Assembly (NCBI GenBank): GCA_002359185.1
Contig: DEML01000096.1
Location: 98,428-162,427, forward strand
Source of the DNA: Planctomycetaceae bacterium UBA2671
GTDB taxonomy: Bacteria; Planctomycetota; Planctomycetia; Planctomycetales; Planctomycetaceae
Length of the DNA stretch: 64,000 nucleotides
Reading direction: 5' to 3'
The notes below the pieces were generated by a model. The model saw nothing but the letters and a program-made list of their open reading frames with translations, had not been told where the DNA came from and searched no databases. This document shows, one piece after another, positions 1 through 9,814 of the stretch; the stretch's first letter is position 1; the number at the start of each line of letters is the position of its first letter. The translations under genes and the position numbers were made by a program.

Positions 1-1
1 T

Positions 2-1054
2 CGAGCCGAGTTGATCCCGCGGTATCTGAACGCATTGCGGAAAGAACTGGAAACCTCTCCACATCTCGATTCACATCTCTTGGAAGTCGACACTCTTTAC
101 ATCGGGGGCGGCACACCGACTTTGCTTTCAGCCAATGAACTTGAAGAGCTTTTCAGCATCTTAAGTGACTCCTTTTTATTAGCTCCTGATGCGGAATTCA
201 CTATTGAAGCAAACCCCGATGGCCTGACTGCAGACAAAATACAGGTTCTCAAATCAGTGGGCGTCAATCGTGTCAGTCTTGGTGTGCAGGCTTTCGATGA
301 TTCTCGATTAATTCAACTGGAGCGGACACATTCAGTTCAACAAACTGAAACAGCGATTGAACTGATTCAGCAGAATTTCAGCAACTTTTCGCTGGATCTC
401 ATTTTTGCAATTCCCGGCCAAACAATGGCCGAATGGCAACAGATGCTCTTAAAAGCGATCTCTTTTCAGCCGCCTCATATTTCCAGTTATGCATTAACCT
501 ACGAAAAAGGAACTCGTTTCTGGAGTGACCGGAATAAAGGAAATTTCCAGTCGACTGACGAGCAGATGGAAGTTGAGATGTACCTGAAAACCATCTCGGA
601 GTTGACCAAAGCCAATTACGATCATTATGAAATTTCCAATTTCGCGAAAGCAGGGTCACAATCTCGACACAACAATATTTACTGGTCTGGCAGACCATAC
701 CTCGCATTTGGTCCCGGAGCCGCATCTTTTGTGAACGGGCAGCGACACTCCAATCATCGCAGTTCCTTTACCTGGATGAATCGACTGGAACAGAATCAAT
801 CTCCTATTGTTTCGACTGATGATTTAACAGCTGAAGAACGTGCCCGTGAACTTCTGGCCATCGGGTTGCGAAGACGACAGGGAGTTAATCTTGATGACCT
901 CAAGAATGCAACTGGAATTGATATCGCTGCCTGCTACGAAACTGAAATCAACGATCTGATTGAAAAAGGCTGGATTCAAAAGGAGCCATTCTGTCTGAAA
1001 ATCACACTAGCTGGACTCCTGTTTGCCGATGAAATCGCTTCGATTCTAATCTGA
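2..1054 (+). CDS. hemW: HemW-like radical SAM protein (5' partial)
   Basis: The reading frame is open from the first base of the window, so the gene begins upstream. The TTG at 11 is probably not the real start. The visible part carries the radical-SAM GGTPT motif (IGGGTPTLL, about 50 codons in), the LGVQAFDD and YALTYEKGT segments and the C-terminal HemW domain of the 'oxygen-independent coproporphyrinogen oxidase-like' family. The [4Fe-4S]-binding CxxxCxxC motif of the family should lie in the missing 30-40 residues. HemW proteins are haem chaperones rather than true coproporphyrinogen dehydrogenases; this is family knowledge. The gene is followed by rimO after about 100 bp. Confidence 0.9.
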   Translation, partial: RAELIPRYLNALRKELETSPHLDSHLLEVDTLYIGGGTPTLLSANELEELFSILSDSFLLAPDAEFTIEANPDGLTADKIQVLKSVGVNRVSLGVQAFDDSRLIQLERTHSVQQTETAIELIQQNFSNFSLDLIFAIPGQTMAEWQQMLLKAISFQPPHISSYALTYEKGTRFWSDRNKGNFQSTDEQMEVEMYLKTISELTKANYDHYEISNFAKAGSQSRHNNIYWSGRPYLAFGPGAASFVNGQRHSNHRSSFTWMNRLEQNQSPIVSTDDLTAEERARELLAIGLRRRQGVNLDDLKNATGIDIAACYETEINDLIEKGWIQKEPFCLKITLAGLLFADEIASILI

Positions 1055-1159
1055 TGCTTGAATTCACCCGAGAAATGGTTAAATCAACCGCTTCCGTTCT
1101 TGGAATCCCGCGGTATAATGCCTGCTTGACAAGCACTTTTACACTGAAAAAACAGATTT

Positions 1160-2581
1160 ATGACCCAACTCCCAATTCTCGATCTTACCGAACAAATCTG
1201 CACCGTCACCGAAATTGAAAGTGATGGATTTAAGGGACAATATGCGTTTGTCTCGCTCGGTTGCCCGAAAAATCTTGTGGACAGCGAGAAAATGCTGGGG
1301 ACGCTGGCAGTGGATGGCTACTCCCTGGTTGCGAATCCCGAGGGGAGTGATTTTGTCATCATTAATACCTGCGGCTTCATTGACAGTTCGCGGAAAGAAT
1401 CGTTTGATGTCATCGAAGAGATGCTCGAACTTAAGCGTCAGGGTAAGACGAAAGGCGTAATTGTCGCGGGCTGTCTTCCCGAACGAATTGGCGGTGACCT
1501 GCGTGCCCGCTTGCCAGAAATCGATCATGTGGTGGGTGTATTTGGACGGGATGAAATCAGCAAAGTGGCTGATCGTCTGGTTGGGCATCACAATGAGCAA
1601 CGCGATCTGTTCCGCCCTGCTCCGATTCGCGCCATGGATGATCGAGCCCGCCTCCGAATTACGCCAGCGCATTACGCTTATCTCAAAATCTCTGAAGGTT
1701 GCAATCGAACCTGCACCTTCTGCTCGATTCCCAAAATGCGAGGCAAGCACGTCACAAAGCCGATTGAAGCGATTATCGAAGAAGCTCAGGAACTGGCAGC
1801 CGATGGGGTTAAAGAGTTAATTCTTGTTGCTCAGGACACCACATATTACGGCATGGATCTTTATGGCGAGGTTCGTCTTGTCGATTTGCTGAATGAACTC
1901 GAGCAGGTTGAAGGGATTCAATGGATCCGATTGATGTACCTGTATCCTGTCAATTTCACAGACGCCCTGATCGATAAGATTGCGACATCGAGCAAGATTA
2001 TTCCGTATCTGGATATGCCGCTTCAACACATTAACAGCAAAGTGCTCAAGCGGATGCAACGGAGGGTCGATCGGGATCGCACAATTGAGCTGGTCGAAAA
2101 ACTGCGAACACGTATTCCCAATCTCGTCCTGCGCACCACATTTGTCGTCGGCTTCCCCGGAGAAACCGAAGAACAATTTGAAGAACTGCGGGAGTTCGTC
2201 AAGAACACCCGCTTCCAGCGCATGGGCGTCTTTCCCTATTCAATCGAACCGGGAACTCCTGCGGTAAAACTGGATGGACATCTGCCAGAAGAGATAAAGC
2301 AGCAAAGAGTTGAAACCTTGATGGCCGACCAGCAGCAGATCGCCTTCGACTTTGGCGAATCGCTTGTCGGCTACGAACTGGATGTGCTGATCGACGAAGA
2401 AGTCGAACCGGGACTTTACCAGGGCCGCACTTATGCCGACACTCCGGAAATTGATGGAACAGTATACGTTCAGGGCGAAGGACTCCAAATTGGAGAATTC
2501 GTACCGGTCGAAATCATAGGGACTCAGGATTACGACCTCATTGGTGTGGTCGCTTCCGATGAAGTAGACGACGAGGTTTAG
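1160..2581 (+). CDS. rimO: Ribosomal protein S12 methylthiotransferase RimO
   Basis: This 473-residue protein has all three parts of a methylthiotransferase. The N-terminal UPF0004 domain has three cluster cysteines, near residues 35 (LGCPKN), 71 (NTCGF) and 105 (AGCLPER). The radical SAM core has CNRTCTFC near residues 181-188. A C-terminal TRAM domain follows. The wording SLGCPKNLVDSE is typical of RimO rather than MiaB. The family transfers a methylthio group to an Asp of ribosomal protein uS12. The stop codon lies inside the likely translation-start region of pgsA, so the two genes are probably co-transcribed and translationally coupled. Confidence 0.95.
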   Translation: MTQLPILDLTEQICTVTEIESDGFKGQYAFVSLGCPKNLVDSEKMLGTLAVDGYSLVANPEGSDFVIINTCGFIDSSRKESFDVIEEMLELKRQGKTKGVIVAGCLPERIGGDLRARLPEIDHVVGVFGRDEISKVADRLVGHHNEQRDLFRPAPIRAMDDRARLRITPAHYAYLKISEGCNRTCTFCSIPKMRGKHVTKPIEAIIEEAQELAADGVKELILVAQDTTYYGMDLYGEVRLVDLLNELEQVEGIQWIRLMYLYPVNFTDALIDKIATSSKIIPYLDMPLQHINSKVLKRMQRRVDRDRTIELVEKLRTRIPNLVLRTTFVVGFPGETEEQFEELREFVKNTRFQRMGVFPYSIEPGTPAVKLDGHLPEEIKQQRVETLMADQQQIAFDFGESLVGYELDVLIDEEVEPGLYQGRTYADTPEIDGTVYVQGEGLQIGEFVPVEIIGTQDYDLIGVVASDEVDDEV

Positions 2582-2583
2582 TT

Positions 2584-3204
2584 ATCAGTAATCCATCCTC
2601 TGCTCCAGAAGTATCTCACCAACCGCAGAATTCAGAACAGATCCTGAATTCTCCGAACATCATTTCGATGTCTCGCCTCATCTTGTCTTTTGTGTTATTT
2701 GCCATCATTTCACTCACTGACTGGTGGCTGACTGCAACCATCGTTTTTATTGTCGCTGTGGCTACTGATGCAGTCGATGGATATCTTGCTCGAAAATATA
2801 ACCTCGTCACCATATTTGGACGCATTCTCGATCCGCTGGTTGATAAAGTCATTATTTGTGGATCATTCATCTTTCTGCAAAGCGTAACGGGCAGCGGAAT
2901 TACTCCCTGGATGACGTTAGCAATCATTGTCCGCGAACTTTATATCACCAGCTTGCGTGGATTCTTTGAGCAACAGGGGATCGATTTCTCAGCTGCCTGG
3001 ATAGGCAAGATGAAGATGGTGCTTCAATCGATTGCGATTCCATTCTGCCTTGTCAGCCTGATGCCACAACTGGAAAATGTCCCCCTATTTCTGATTACTC
3101 GAGACGTCATTCTCTGGCTGACGATTGCGATCACCATTTACAGCGGAATTGAATACACCTTCCGCGGCGTAAAACTCTTCAAGCAAAAACAGAGCTCTGA
3201 ATAG
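2584..3204 (+). CDS. pgsA: CDP-alcohol phosphatidyltransferase, PgsA type
   Basis: Integral membrane enzyme expected to make phosphatidylglycerophosphate from CDP-diacylglycerol and glycerol-3-phosphate. The CDP-alcohol motif D-G-x2-A-R-x8-G-x3-D-x3-D is intact (residues 37-59 counted from the ATG at 2668), followed by several hydrophobic helices. The first ATG (2668) has no Shine-Dalgarno. It would also cut off the conserved amphipathic start of the family, because NSPNIISMSR is encoded in frame just upstream, like NIPTLLTLFR in E. coli PgsA. No ATG, GTG or TTG precedes it after the in-frame stop at 2560. The coordinate given here assumes an ATC start at 2584, eight bases after GACGAGG. CTG at 2644 or ATT at 2662 are alternatives. 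The function is well supported; the start is not. Confidence 0.82.
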   Translation: MSNPSSAPEVSHQPQNSEQILNSPNIISMSRLILSFVLFAIISLTDWWLTATIVFIVAVATDAVDGYLARKYNLVTIFGRILDPLVDKVIICGSFIFLQSVTGSGITPWMTLAIIVRELYITSLRGFFEQQGIDFSAAWIGKMKMVLQSIAIPFCLVSLMPQLENVPLFLITRDVILWLTIAITIYSGIEYTFRGVKLFKQKQSSE

Positions 3205-3210
3205 TCAATT

Positions 3211-3285
3211 ACAAGCACGAAGCGCAAGTGAGTGAGTGAGTGAGTCGACAGTATTAACAACACACTCACTTGCGTTTCGTGCTTA
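3211..3285. repeat. Dispersed inverted repeat, family A, copy 1
   Basis: Imperfect palindrome whose left arm reads ACAAGCACGAAGCGCAAG, followed by GTGAGTG repeats. Its right arm reads CACTCACTTGCG then TTTCGTGCTTA. The same arms recur at 37409-37697 (interrupted) and 61528-61599. It sits between the convergent pgsA and asnB genes and could fold into a long hairpin in RNA or DNA. Confidence 0.85.
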
Positions 3286-3362
3286 TATTACTCAATCGAT
3301 CGCAATGGGTGGCACCTCCCAGAACGAAATGATGGGCGTGGTAAGTTCAGAAGACCATCGAT

Positions 3363-5339
3363 TTAAAACACGCCGTTATTTGTTGGACGTCTCGCCGAAA
3401 CTTCTGATGTATCGATAAACATTCGACACCAGACTTCAAGAACAAGTAACGCCCAGAGATGTTTGCTGTGATCGCACAGACCAGTGGTATGTTCTTCGAC
3501 AAGCCTCTGAATTTTCGCAGGTTCAAAATAACCACGGCTCATCGCCCGTTCGCTCAACAGCACATCATGCAGTAGCGGTTTGAGTTCGTTACGGAACCAG
3601 TGATCGACAGGAACGCCGAATCCCATTTTTGAGCGTTGCAGAATCGGCTCGGGAATCAGATCGGCAAATGTATCCCGGAGAATCTGCTTGCCGTAGCGAC
3701 CCTTCAACTTGTAATTGAGTGGCATGGACGTCGCCAGATCAGCGACTTGATGATCCAGAAACGGGCTCCGGCATTCGAGGCCGTAAGCCATGCTGGCGAT
3801 ATCGACTTTCGTCAGGATATCATTCGGCAAATAGGAAATCTGATCGACGGCTGCAGTTCGTGAGACAAAATCGTTCTCGGCTGTCTGCTCATACAATTCT
3901 GTCATCCACTCTTCCGAGTGAAATCCGCTTATTTTTTCACGGAATCCACTCGAGTAGATGTCATTCCTGTGAGCCGCGTCAAAATAACTGATCCAAGTCA
4001 TATATCGCTGCTCGGGAGAAAGAGCAGCTGTTGTCAGAAAGCGTTTCAGTCTTCGAGAGAAACTCTTCTGCTTGAGTGACGCCGGCATCTTTTGCCAGTG
4101 GGATGATTTCAAAATGGAACGTAGCGGTCCAGGCAGTCGATCAATCCGAGCCCCCAAACCGGCTGCCCGGTAGCGATCGTACCCGATAAACAGTTCATCT
4201 CCGCCATCTCCCGTTAATGCAACTTTGACGGCTTCACGCGTGAACTCACACAGAGCCATTGTTGGAATTGCCGAGCTGTCGGCATAAGGTTCTTCATAAT
4301 GCCAGACAAGTTCCGGTAGAGATTCGACCGCTGACGGAGCGACGATTTTCTCATGATGATTTGTGCCGAGCGATTTCGCAGCCATCCGGGCAAAGGAGCG
4401 TTCATCAAAATGGGCGATGTCAAAACCAATCGAAAATGTCTCGACCGGCCGATCCAACTCTTTCTGCATTAAACCGGTGATTAATGTGGAATCGATACCG
4501 CCCGAAAGAAAGGCTCCAAGGGGCACATCACTGCGAAGTCGCAAACGGACTGCTTCCGTTAATGTCTCTTTAAGCTTTTCCTGTGTCTGAGCATAACTCA
4601 AATTGCGAGTATCCCGACGTGTTTGCTCATTGGCAGAATCGGTACCGCGAATGGAAGTTGGTGTCCAATATTGCTGGATATCAAGTCGATTTTCCTGCCA
4701 GACAGCCGTGTGCCCGGGCAGTAATTTCTGAAACCCCTTGAGCATCGACCAGGGAGCAGGCACATATTGCCAGGTCAGAAATAGATCGAGTGCATTGGGG
4801 TCGACTTCACGCGGAATCCCTGGTATTTGCAGAATCGCTTTCATCTCACTAGCAAAGAGCAGACGACTTTCTTCCTGCCGATAGATGAGCGGTTTCTGAC
4901 CGAAACGATCTCGTGCCAGCAACATGGAGAAGTGTTTACGATCCCAAATCGCAAAGGCGAACATGCCACGAAGATGATGCACCATCTCTCGACCATAGTC
5001 TTCATAAAGATGCACCAGAACTTCGGTATCGCAATCAGTCGTAAATTGATGGCCTTTTGCTTTCAAGTCTTTTTGCAATTCGCGATAGTTATAAATTTCG
5101 CCATTGAAGACGACGCATACCGAATGATCTTCATTCCACATCGGTTGCTGGCCAGCTGCCAGATCAATAATCGAGAGCCTGCGATGTCCCAGCCCGACTC
5201 CCAAAATAGAATTTTGTTCCCAATGCAAGCCACGGGCATCGGGGCCGCGATGCGAAAGCGTATCGGTCATCTGCTTCAGTTGTTCTTCACTGATCGAACG
5301 GGACTCTTCCGACCAGATCGCTCCACAGATTCCGCACAT
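3363..5339 (-). CDS. asnB: Asparagine synthase (glutamine-hydrolysing)
   Basis: This 658-residue protein begins MCGICG, giving the N-terminal Cys nucleophile of a class II glutamine amidotransferase. RGPD (residues 31-34), NGEIYNY (79-85) and DTEVL follow. The C-terminal synthetase domain carries the pyrophosphate loop SGGIDS at residues 279-284 and the GDGGDELF motif. It converts aspartate, glutamine and ATP to asparagine. It lies 24 bases downstream of a glycosyltransferase gene on the same strand. Such pairs often sit in surface-polysaccharide loci, where AsnB-like enzymes may amidate sugars or peptides, so a role other than bulk asparagine supply is possible. Confidence 0.9.
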   Translation of the reverse strand: MCGICGAIWSEESRSISEEQLKQMTDTLSHRGPDARGLHWEQNSILGVGLGHRRLSIIDLAAGQQPMWNEDHSVCVVFNGEIYNYRELQKDLKAKGHQFTTDCDTEVLVHLYEDYGREMVHHLRGMFAFAIWDRKHFSMLLARDRFGQKPLIYRQEESRLLFASEMKAILQIPGIPREVDPNALDLFLTWQYVPAPWSMLKGFQKLLPGHTAVWQENRLDIQQYWTPTSIRGTDSANEQTRRDTRNLSYAQTQEKLKETLTEAVRLRLRSDVPLGAFLSGGIDSTLITGLMQKELDRPVETFSIGFDIAHFDERSFARMAAKSLGTNHHEKIVAPSAVESLPELVWHYEEPYADSSAIPTMALCEFTREAVKVALTGDGGDELFIGYDRYRAAGLGARIDRLPGPLRSILKSSHWQKMPASLKQKSFSRRLKRFLTTAALSPEQRYMTWISYFDAAHRNDIYSSGFREKISGFHSEEWMTELYEQTAENDFVSRTAAVDQISYLPNDILTKVDIASMAYGLECRSPFLDHQVADLATSMPLNYKLKGRYGKQILRDTFADLIPEPILQRSKMGFGVPVDHWFRNELKPLLHDVLLSERAMSRGYFEPAKIQRLVEEHTTGLCDHSKHLWALLVLEVWCRMFIDTSEVSARRPTNNGVF

Positions 5340-5363
5340 TGTTTGCCTTTATAATCTGTCGTC

Positions 5364-6512
5364 TTATGTAGTCTGTATATTTATTGTCAGTGACTCATAT
5401 AACTGCTTATGCTCTTCAATCATCTGTGAGACAGAAAACTTTTCCTGCATGGTCTGACGGGCAGAATGTCCCAACTTTTTCGCCAGTTCCGGATCGTTTT
5501 TGAATTGACGAATCGCTTTGGCAAAGGCTGCACTATCTTCCGTGGGAACGATAACACCGTTCATTTGATCGGTCACCAGTTCACGGTTCGGAGAAATATC
5601 GGAAACGACTACCGGCAAGCCCCAGGCCATCGCCTCCATTAAACTGTTCGATTGCCCTTCAAAATCGCTACCGAGCCAAAATGCATCGGCATTTCGGAAC
5701 AGCTCATCTGTTTCGTTTTGATGCCCCAGAAAGTGAGCCCAGCCTTCGATTTCATATTTCTCGATTAATTCCGACATCCGCTCCCGCTCAGGTCCATCCC
5801 CTGCGAAGACGGTATGCACGTTCTTTTCCGACAAGCTGAGCATATGTGTTGCCCAAAGGAGGCTGTCCAATCGCTTTTGTCGGGCAAGGCGACCAATCGA
5901 TAAAACGACGTATGCATCTTCTGGTAATCCATATCGTTTCCGCCATGATTTACGTGTCGCGTCTGCCTGAACCGAAGATCCCTTTTCTGGAATATCAATT
6001 CCATTATTGATCACGCGGATTAAAGATTCCGGAACTCCCTGCTGTTGATAAAACTCCGCGACGCTTGCCGAATTTACAACCATGGCGTGCGTCGAGCGAA
6101 TGAGGCGTCGGTCCAGCTGAAGTTGCCAGCCCGCTTTCCAGGAATCGACACAACGTTCCGAGACAATGCATTTCCATCGCGAATTCCGTTTATGAATCAT
6201 TCGAACATGCGAGTTAGCCGCAAAGAGCCAGCTGTGCACGATATCCGGCTGGAAATCCCGGATGATTTTCTTCAGTCGAAAATGAGTGACCGGATCTATG
6301 CGAAACCGCTTTTTGAGGATGTCGACTTGTATACCTGCTTTATTTAGCTGCTTTTCGTAGTAACCCCCTCGATTTAACGCAACGACTCGAATCTCATAAT
6401 CATTTCCAGCTAACCCAGTTGCCAGTAATTGCAACTGTTTTTCTGCGCCAGATTGATCAAGCGTGGGAATGACATACAGAATACGTAAAGGAGATGAACT
6501 CAAAGCAGTCAA
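5364..6512 (-). CDS. Glycosyltransferase family 4 (GT-B fold)
   Basis: This 382-residue protein has the GT4 layout. The N-terminal Rossmann half has VIPTLDQSGAEKQLQLLA. The C-terminal nucleotide-sugar half has SIGRLARQKR and the E-x7-E region EGQSNSLMEA around residues 286-296. No signal peptide is seen, so it should act at the cytoplasmic face of the membrane. The sugar donor and acceptor cannot be read from sequence. The start is a TTG with no clear Shine-Dalgarno; a slightly different start is possible. It is the promoter-proximal gene of a pair with asnB. Confidence 0.85.
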   Translation of the reverse strand: MTALSSSPLRILYVIPTLDQSGAEKQLQLLATGLAGNDYEIRVVALNRGGYYEKQLNKAGIQVDILKKRFRIDPVTHFRLKKIIRDFQPDIVHSWLFAANSHVRMIHKRNSRWKCIVSERCVDSWKAGWQLQLDRRLIRSTHAMVVNSASVAEFYQQQGVPESLIRVINNGIDIPEKGSSVQADATRKSWRKRYGLPEDAYVVLSIGRLARQKRLDSLLWATHMLSLSEKNVHTVFAGDGPERERMSELIEKYEIEGWAHFLGHQNETDELFRNADAFWLGSDFEGQSNSLMEAMAWGLPVVVSDISPNRELVTDQMNGVIVPTEDSAAFAKAIRQFKNDPELAKKLGHSARQTMQEKFSVSQMIEEHKQLYESLTINIQTT

Positions 6513-6782
6513 ATCTTGTTGCAGAACGGGTTTGTGAATTTGTTATGACTGAATGGAATATATCGAAAAAACAAACTGCGGGGAAACGCCGCTTTGTGCC
6601 GATTTTTCCAAAATCTGACATTGACGCAAATTCGAGACCTTATCAACATATTGAGGACGTAAACTCAATGACACCATACCCATCAAAAGATATGGTGTTT
6701 CAATGAAGAATTTGTTGACAAACAATAAAAGCGGCCGATTTGACTCAGCCGATTGAACTTTAATTCCATGGAAGGAAAACAC

Positions 6783-8246
6783 GTGAAAATTCTAGGTTTC
6801 AAGTCAATCCTGCGGAAATCCGGACTGCTTTCGGCGTTTTCGGTTTTGATTCTCGCTCCCACCGTTTATGCTCAGGGTGTTTCTGCTCAGCCAGTCAGTC
6901 TTTCTCAGGAACAGACAAAATCACTGGAAGGTGCTCAGGCTGCTTACGATTCCCGCCAATACGATCAGGCGATGAATCTGGCCAATGAAGTTCTGAAAAC
7001 TTCTCCAAAACAGGACTCAGCACTGTTCATTCGTGCCAGTTCCCGCGTCGAAATGGGACTGCAAACGGGCAATGCAGCCATGGTTCGTGATGGTGTCGCC
7101 GATGCCCGCGCTGCGATTGAAGCATCTCAATCTCAAAAACCAGAATATTATTTGCCTTACCTGTATGGCATGACAAATCTTTCCATGCTCGAAGAACGTC
7201 CAGAGCATGCGGAAACTTCGATCAATGTGGCGACACAAATTCTGGATCGACTCCAGATGCCACCCAATAATCGAGCCAGCATTCTCTACCAGCGTGGACT
7301 GGCTAAGTTGCAGTTGGACGAAACCATCGATCGCGGAGTTGCTGATTTCAAAGAAGCACTCAAAATCGAGCCTAAGCACATGCCTTCATTAACCGCGATG
7401 GCTGATGCGTATGCAATGTCGGGCAAAAATCAGGAAGCACTGGGTGCGTTCAATCAGTTCATCGCCGCATTCCCAGATCATCCGATCGGGTATAACAACC
7501 GCGGAATGTTCTATAAGGAAATCGATCAGAAAGATCAGGCCATTGCTGACTTCCGTAAAACGATTGAAGTTGAACCAAAGTTCTTTGTCGCTCATATCAA
7601 TCTCGGCTACATGCTGATGGAAACGGATCGACCAGCCGAAGCTCAGAAAAGTTTCGATAAAGCGATCGAACTGCAACCGGAAAATCCTTCCATCTATGCA
7701 TTGCGTGCCAATGCAGAAATGCGACAGGGGAATTCTCAGGGCGCGATTGCTGATTACAGCAAAGCAGTCGAACTGTTCCCGAAAAACCCCATGGCGCACG
7801 CCGATCTTGGTTTTGCTCACTTCTTCCTGAAGCAATACGACGTCGCCTTCAAGCATTTTGATCAGGCGATCAATATCAATGGCAAACTCCGATTCCTCGA
7901 TCCCTGGATCTACGCCTCACTGGTTCTTTCCGGACAAGCTCAGGAAGCCAACAATCGATTTGCAGGCACACTGGCCAAACCAGAAAAAGAACGGGACTGG
8001 ATCGATCTGGTCACGCTGTATTTGATGGGTAAAGTCGAAAGTGAAGCCCTGCTTGCCAAGGTGAATCCGGAAGATCCGGTAGCAGCTACTGCTCAGAAGT
8101 GTGAAGGGAATTACTTCATCGGATTGCGTTTATCGAATCTGACTGGTCGGGAAGCTGCAATTCCTTATTTTCAGGAAGCCCTCAAAACAGGTGCCAAACA
8201 CCTGTCCGCATATCGAGCCACTCAGTTCGAAATGCAACAGTTCTAG
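6783..8246 (+). CDS. Secreted tetratricopeptide repeat protein
   Basis: The preferred start is GTG at 6783, six bases after GGAAGGA (6770-6776). It gives a clean signal peptide, VKILGFKSILRKSG then a hydrophobic stretch ending APTVYAQG. TTG 6753 and ATG 6768 in the same frame would place the Shine-Dalgarno inside the gene. The mature protein is made of TPR units, seen as repeated A-x3-Y-x3 helices such as YNNRGMFYKEIDQKDQAIADF, and these span most of residues 45-400. TPRs mediate protein contacts; no enzymatic domain is visible. The role is unknown. A rho-independent terminator follows at 8283-8319. Confidence 0.8.
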   Translation: MKILGFKSILRKSGLLSAFSVLILAPTVYAQGVSAQPVSLSQEQTKSLEGAQAAYDSRQYDQAMNLANEVLKTSPKQDSALFIRASSRVEMGLQTGNAAMVRDGVADARAAIEASQSQKPEYYLPYLYGMTNLSMLEERPEHAETSINVATQILDRLQMPPNNRASILYQRGLAKLQLDETIDRGVADFKEALKIEPKHMPSLTAMADAYAMSGKNQEALGAFNQFIAAFPDHPIGYNNRGMFYKEIDQKDQAIADFRKTIEVEPKFFVAHINLGYMLMETDRPAEAQKSFDKAIELQPENPSIYALRANAEMRQGNSQGAIADYSKAVELFPKNPMAHADLGFAHFFLKQYDVAFKHFDQAININGKLRFLDPWIYASLVLSGQAQEANNRFAGTLAKPEKERDWIDLVTLYLMGKVESEALLAKVNPEDPVAATAQKCEGNYFIGLRLSNLTGREAAIPYFQEALKTGAKHLSAYRATQFEMQQF

Positions 8247-8282
8247 AGATATCTGCTCTATCAACTGATACTGAGTTGAAAC

Positions 8283-8319
8283 AAAAAACGGCAGTCTGTA
8301 TTAAGGCTGTCGTTTTTTA
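8283..8319 (+). terminator. Rho-independent terminator of the TPR gene
   Basis: A stem of AAAAAACGGCAG paired with CTGTCGTTTTTT (one G-U pair) encloses a 12-base loop and ends in a T run. It lies 37 bases after the stop codon. Confidence 0.75.
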
Positions 8320-8340
8320 TTGGTCCAGGGACAAGAATCC

Positions 8341-8396
<56 letters not shown>

Positions 8397-8398
8397 CA

Positions 8399-9583
8399 TT
8401 AAACATGTTTCGATCGAGTCACCAGATTTCCCGGCAATCGATCGATCAGTTTTTTCATTTGCAGGATGGTCAGTGTCGAGAGCACACGCGAAGGTTCGAT
8501 GCCTGAGCGTTCAATGATTTCATCGACCAGGATCGGTGTGGAATCAATGAGTTTTAGAATCATCGACTGTTGATCACTCAGGTTGAGTTCGCGAGGAACT
8601 CGAATGGGCGGAGTATCATTTGGCTTCACATTGGAATCTTGTGCTCGATCAACCGGAGTTGACTGTTGTACGGGCTTTTGAACCTGAACGGGCTCCATTA
8701 ACGGTCCCAGTTCCTGCAGCACATCATCGACTCCTCGCACCAGTTGCACGCCATCTCGAATCAATTGATGGCAGCCCGCACTCTCCCGGCTATCAAGTGG
8801 GCCGGGAACAGCAAACACTTCTCTCCCCTGCTCCATTGCATGTCGAGCAGTATGAAGAGTTCCGCTTGTCGTGGAAGCCTCGATGACAATGACTCCTAGA
8901 CTCATGCCGGAGACGATCCGGTTTCGTTGCGGAAACAAACCTCGCGTGGGCTGGCGAAGCAATGGCGATTCCGAAATCACTGCTCCACTCTGTGCAATCT
9001 CCAGTGCCAGATTCGAATGTTCAGGCGGATACATTTTCAATAGCCCACTGGCACAGACGGCGATAGTTCTTCCCCCAGCCTGCAAAGCGGCTCGATGTGC
9101 GACGGCATCAATTCCGCGTGCTAATCCGCTGATAATCGTCACGCCGGCCCGAGCCAGCCCACTGGCGAATTGTTCCGCCATGCGACGACCATACAATGTG
9201 CAATTGCGAGAACCGACAATTGCGACCGCCAGTTGATCCGAAGCCAGGATTCTGCCACGACAATAAAGAACCAGGGGAGGATCGCAGATTTGTTTCAACA
9301 TCGCAGGGTAGCTGACATCGCGATTGGTAATGACTGAAATCTCTTCGCGGTCGCAATCCTCTAACTCACGACGAGCCATGTCTCGATGATTGTTGGCATC
9401 CAGAGTCGAAAGCAATTTCTTCCCAACTCCGGGGACGGACATCAACTGCGAAGCCGGGGCTTTGAATATGTCGTAAGGATTCGGAAAGCGTTCCAGTAAA
9501 GTTGTTTGCAATCGTGGGCCGACACCATTCACCAGATTCAATGCAATGCACGCCAGTCGATGATCCTCTGCAGTTTCTGACAT
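8399..9583 (-). CDS. dprA: DNA-processing protein DprA/Smf
   Basis: This 394-residue protein has helix-hairpin-helix-like sequence at the N terminus (LVNGVGPRLQ, SVPGVGKKLL). The central Rossmann-like DprA fold has VGSRNCTLYG, GLARGIDAVAH and FPQRNRIVSG. The C-terminal winged helix is DprA_WH-like (ILVDEIIERSGIEPSRVL). The protein loads RecA on incoming single-stranded DNA during transformation; this is family knowledge. A proline/glutamine-rich linker of about 40 residues (VQVQKPVQQSTPVDR) joins the last two domains. The ATG start is used. The stop codon directly abuts a tandem heptamer array. Confidence 0.92.
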   Translation of the reverse strand: MSETAEDHRLACIALNLVNGVGPRLQTTLLERFPNPYDIFKAPASQLMSVPGVGKKLLSTLDANNHRDMARRELEDCDREEISVITNRDVSYPAMLKQICDPPLVLYCRGRILASDQLAVAIVGSRNCTLYGRRMAEQFASGLARAGVTIISGLARGIDAVAHRAALQAGGRTIAVCASGLLKMYPPEHSNLALEIAQSGAVISESPLLRQPTRGLFPQRNRIVSGMSLGVIVIEASTTSGTLHTARHAMEQGREVFAVPGPLDSRESAGCHQLIRDGVQLVRGVDDVLQELGPLMEPVQVQKPVQQSTPVDRAQDSNVKPNDTPPIRVPRELNLSDQQSMILKLIDSTPILVDEIIERSGIEPSRVLSTLTILQMKKLIDRLPGNLVTRSKHV

Positions 9584-9627
9584 ACTGGCTCCACTGTCTT
9601 AATCGTTCGTAATATATTCAACAATCT

Positions 9628-9728
9628 GTAGTTTGGGTTAGCGAAGCGTAACCCAACAATAACTGGGATATCGATTTCGGAATTGAGTTCCAAGGCGTTG
9701 TGATACGCGTTCCGTTCACCCAAACTAC
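9628..9728. repeat. Intergenic inverted repeat, family F
   Basis: The left arm begins GTAGTTTGGGTTAGCGAA and the right arm ends TTCACCCAAACTAC. A small internal palindrome, GGGTTAGCGAAGCGTAACCC, lies in the left part. The element fills most of the gap between the dprA start and the ispH stop. No second copy was found in this window. The following bases to about 9814 hold nothing recognised. Confidence 0.7.
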
Positions 9729-9814
9729 TCTCTACTCCCTATCTCTTATCTACGAATCGGGGGCTGCGCTTCGCTGCGACCCCAGCCACCCATTTGATTT
9801 TTTGAATACTCACT

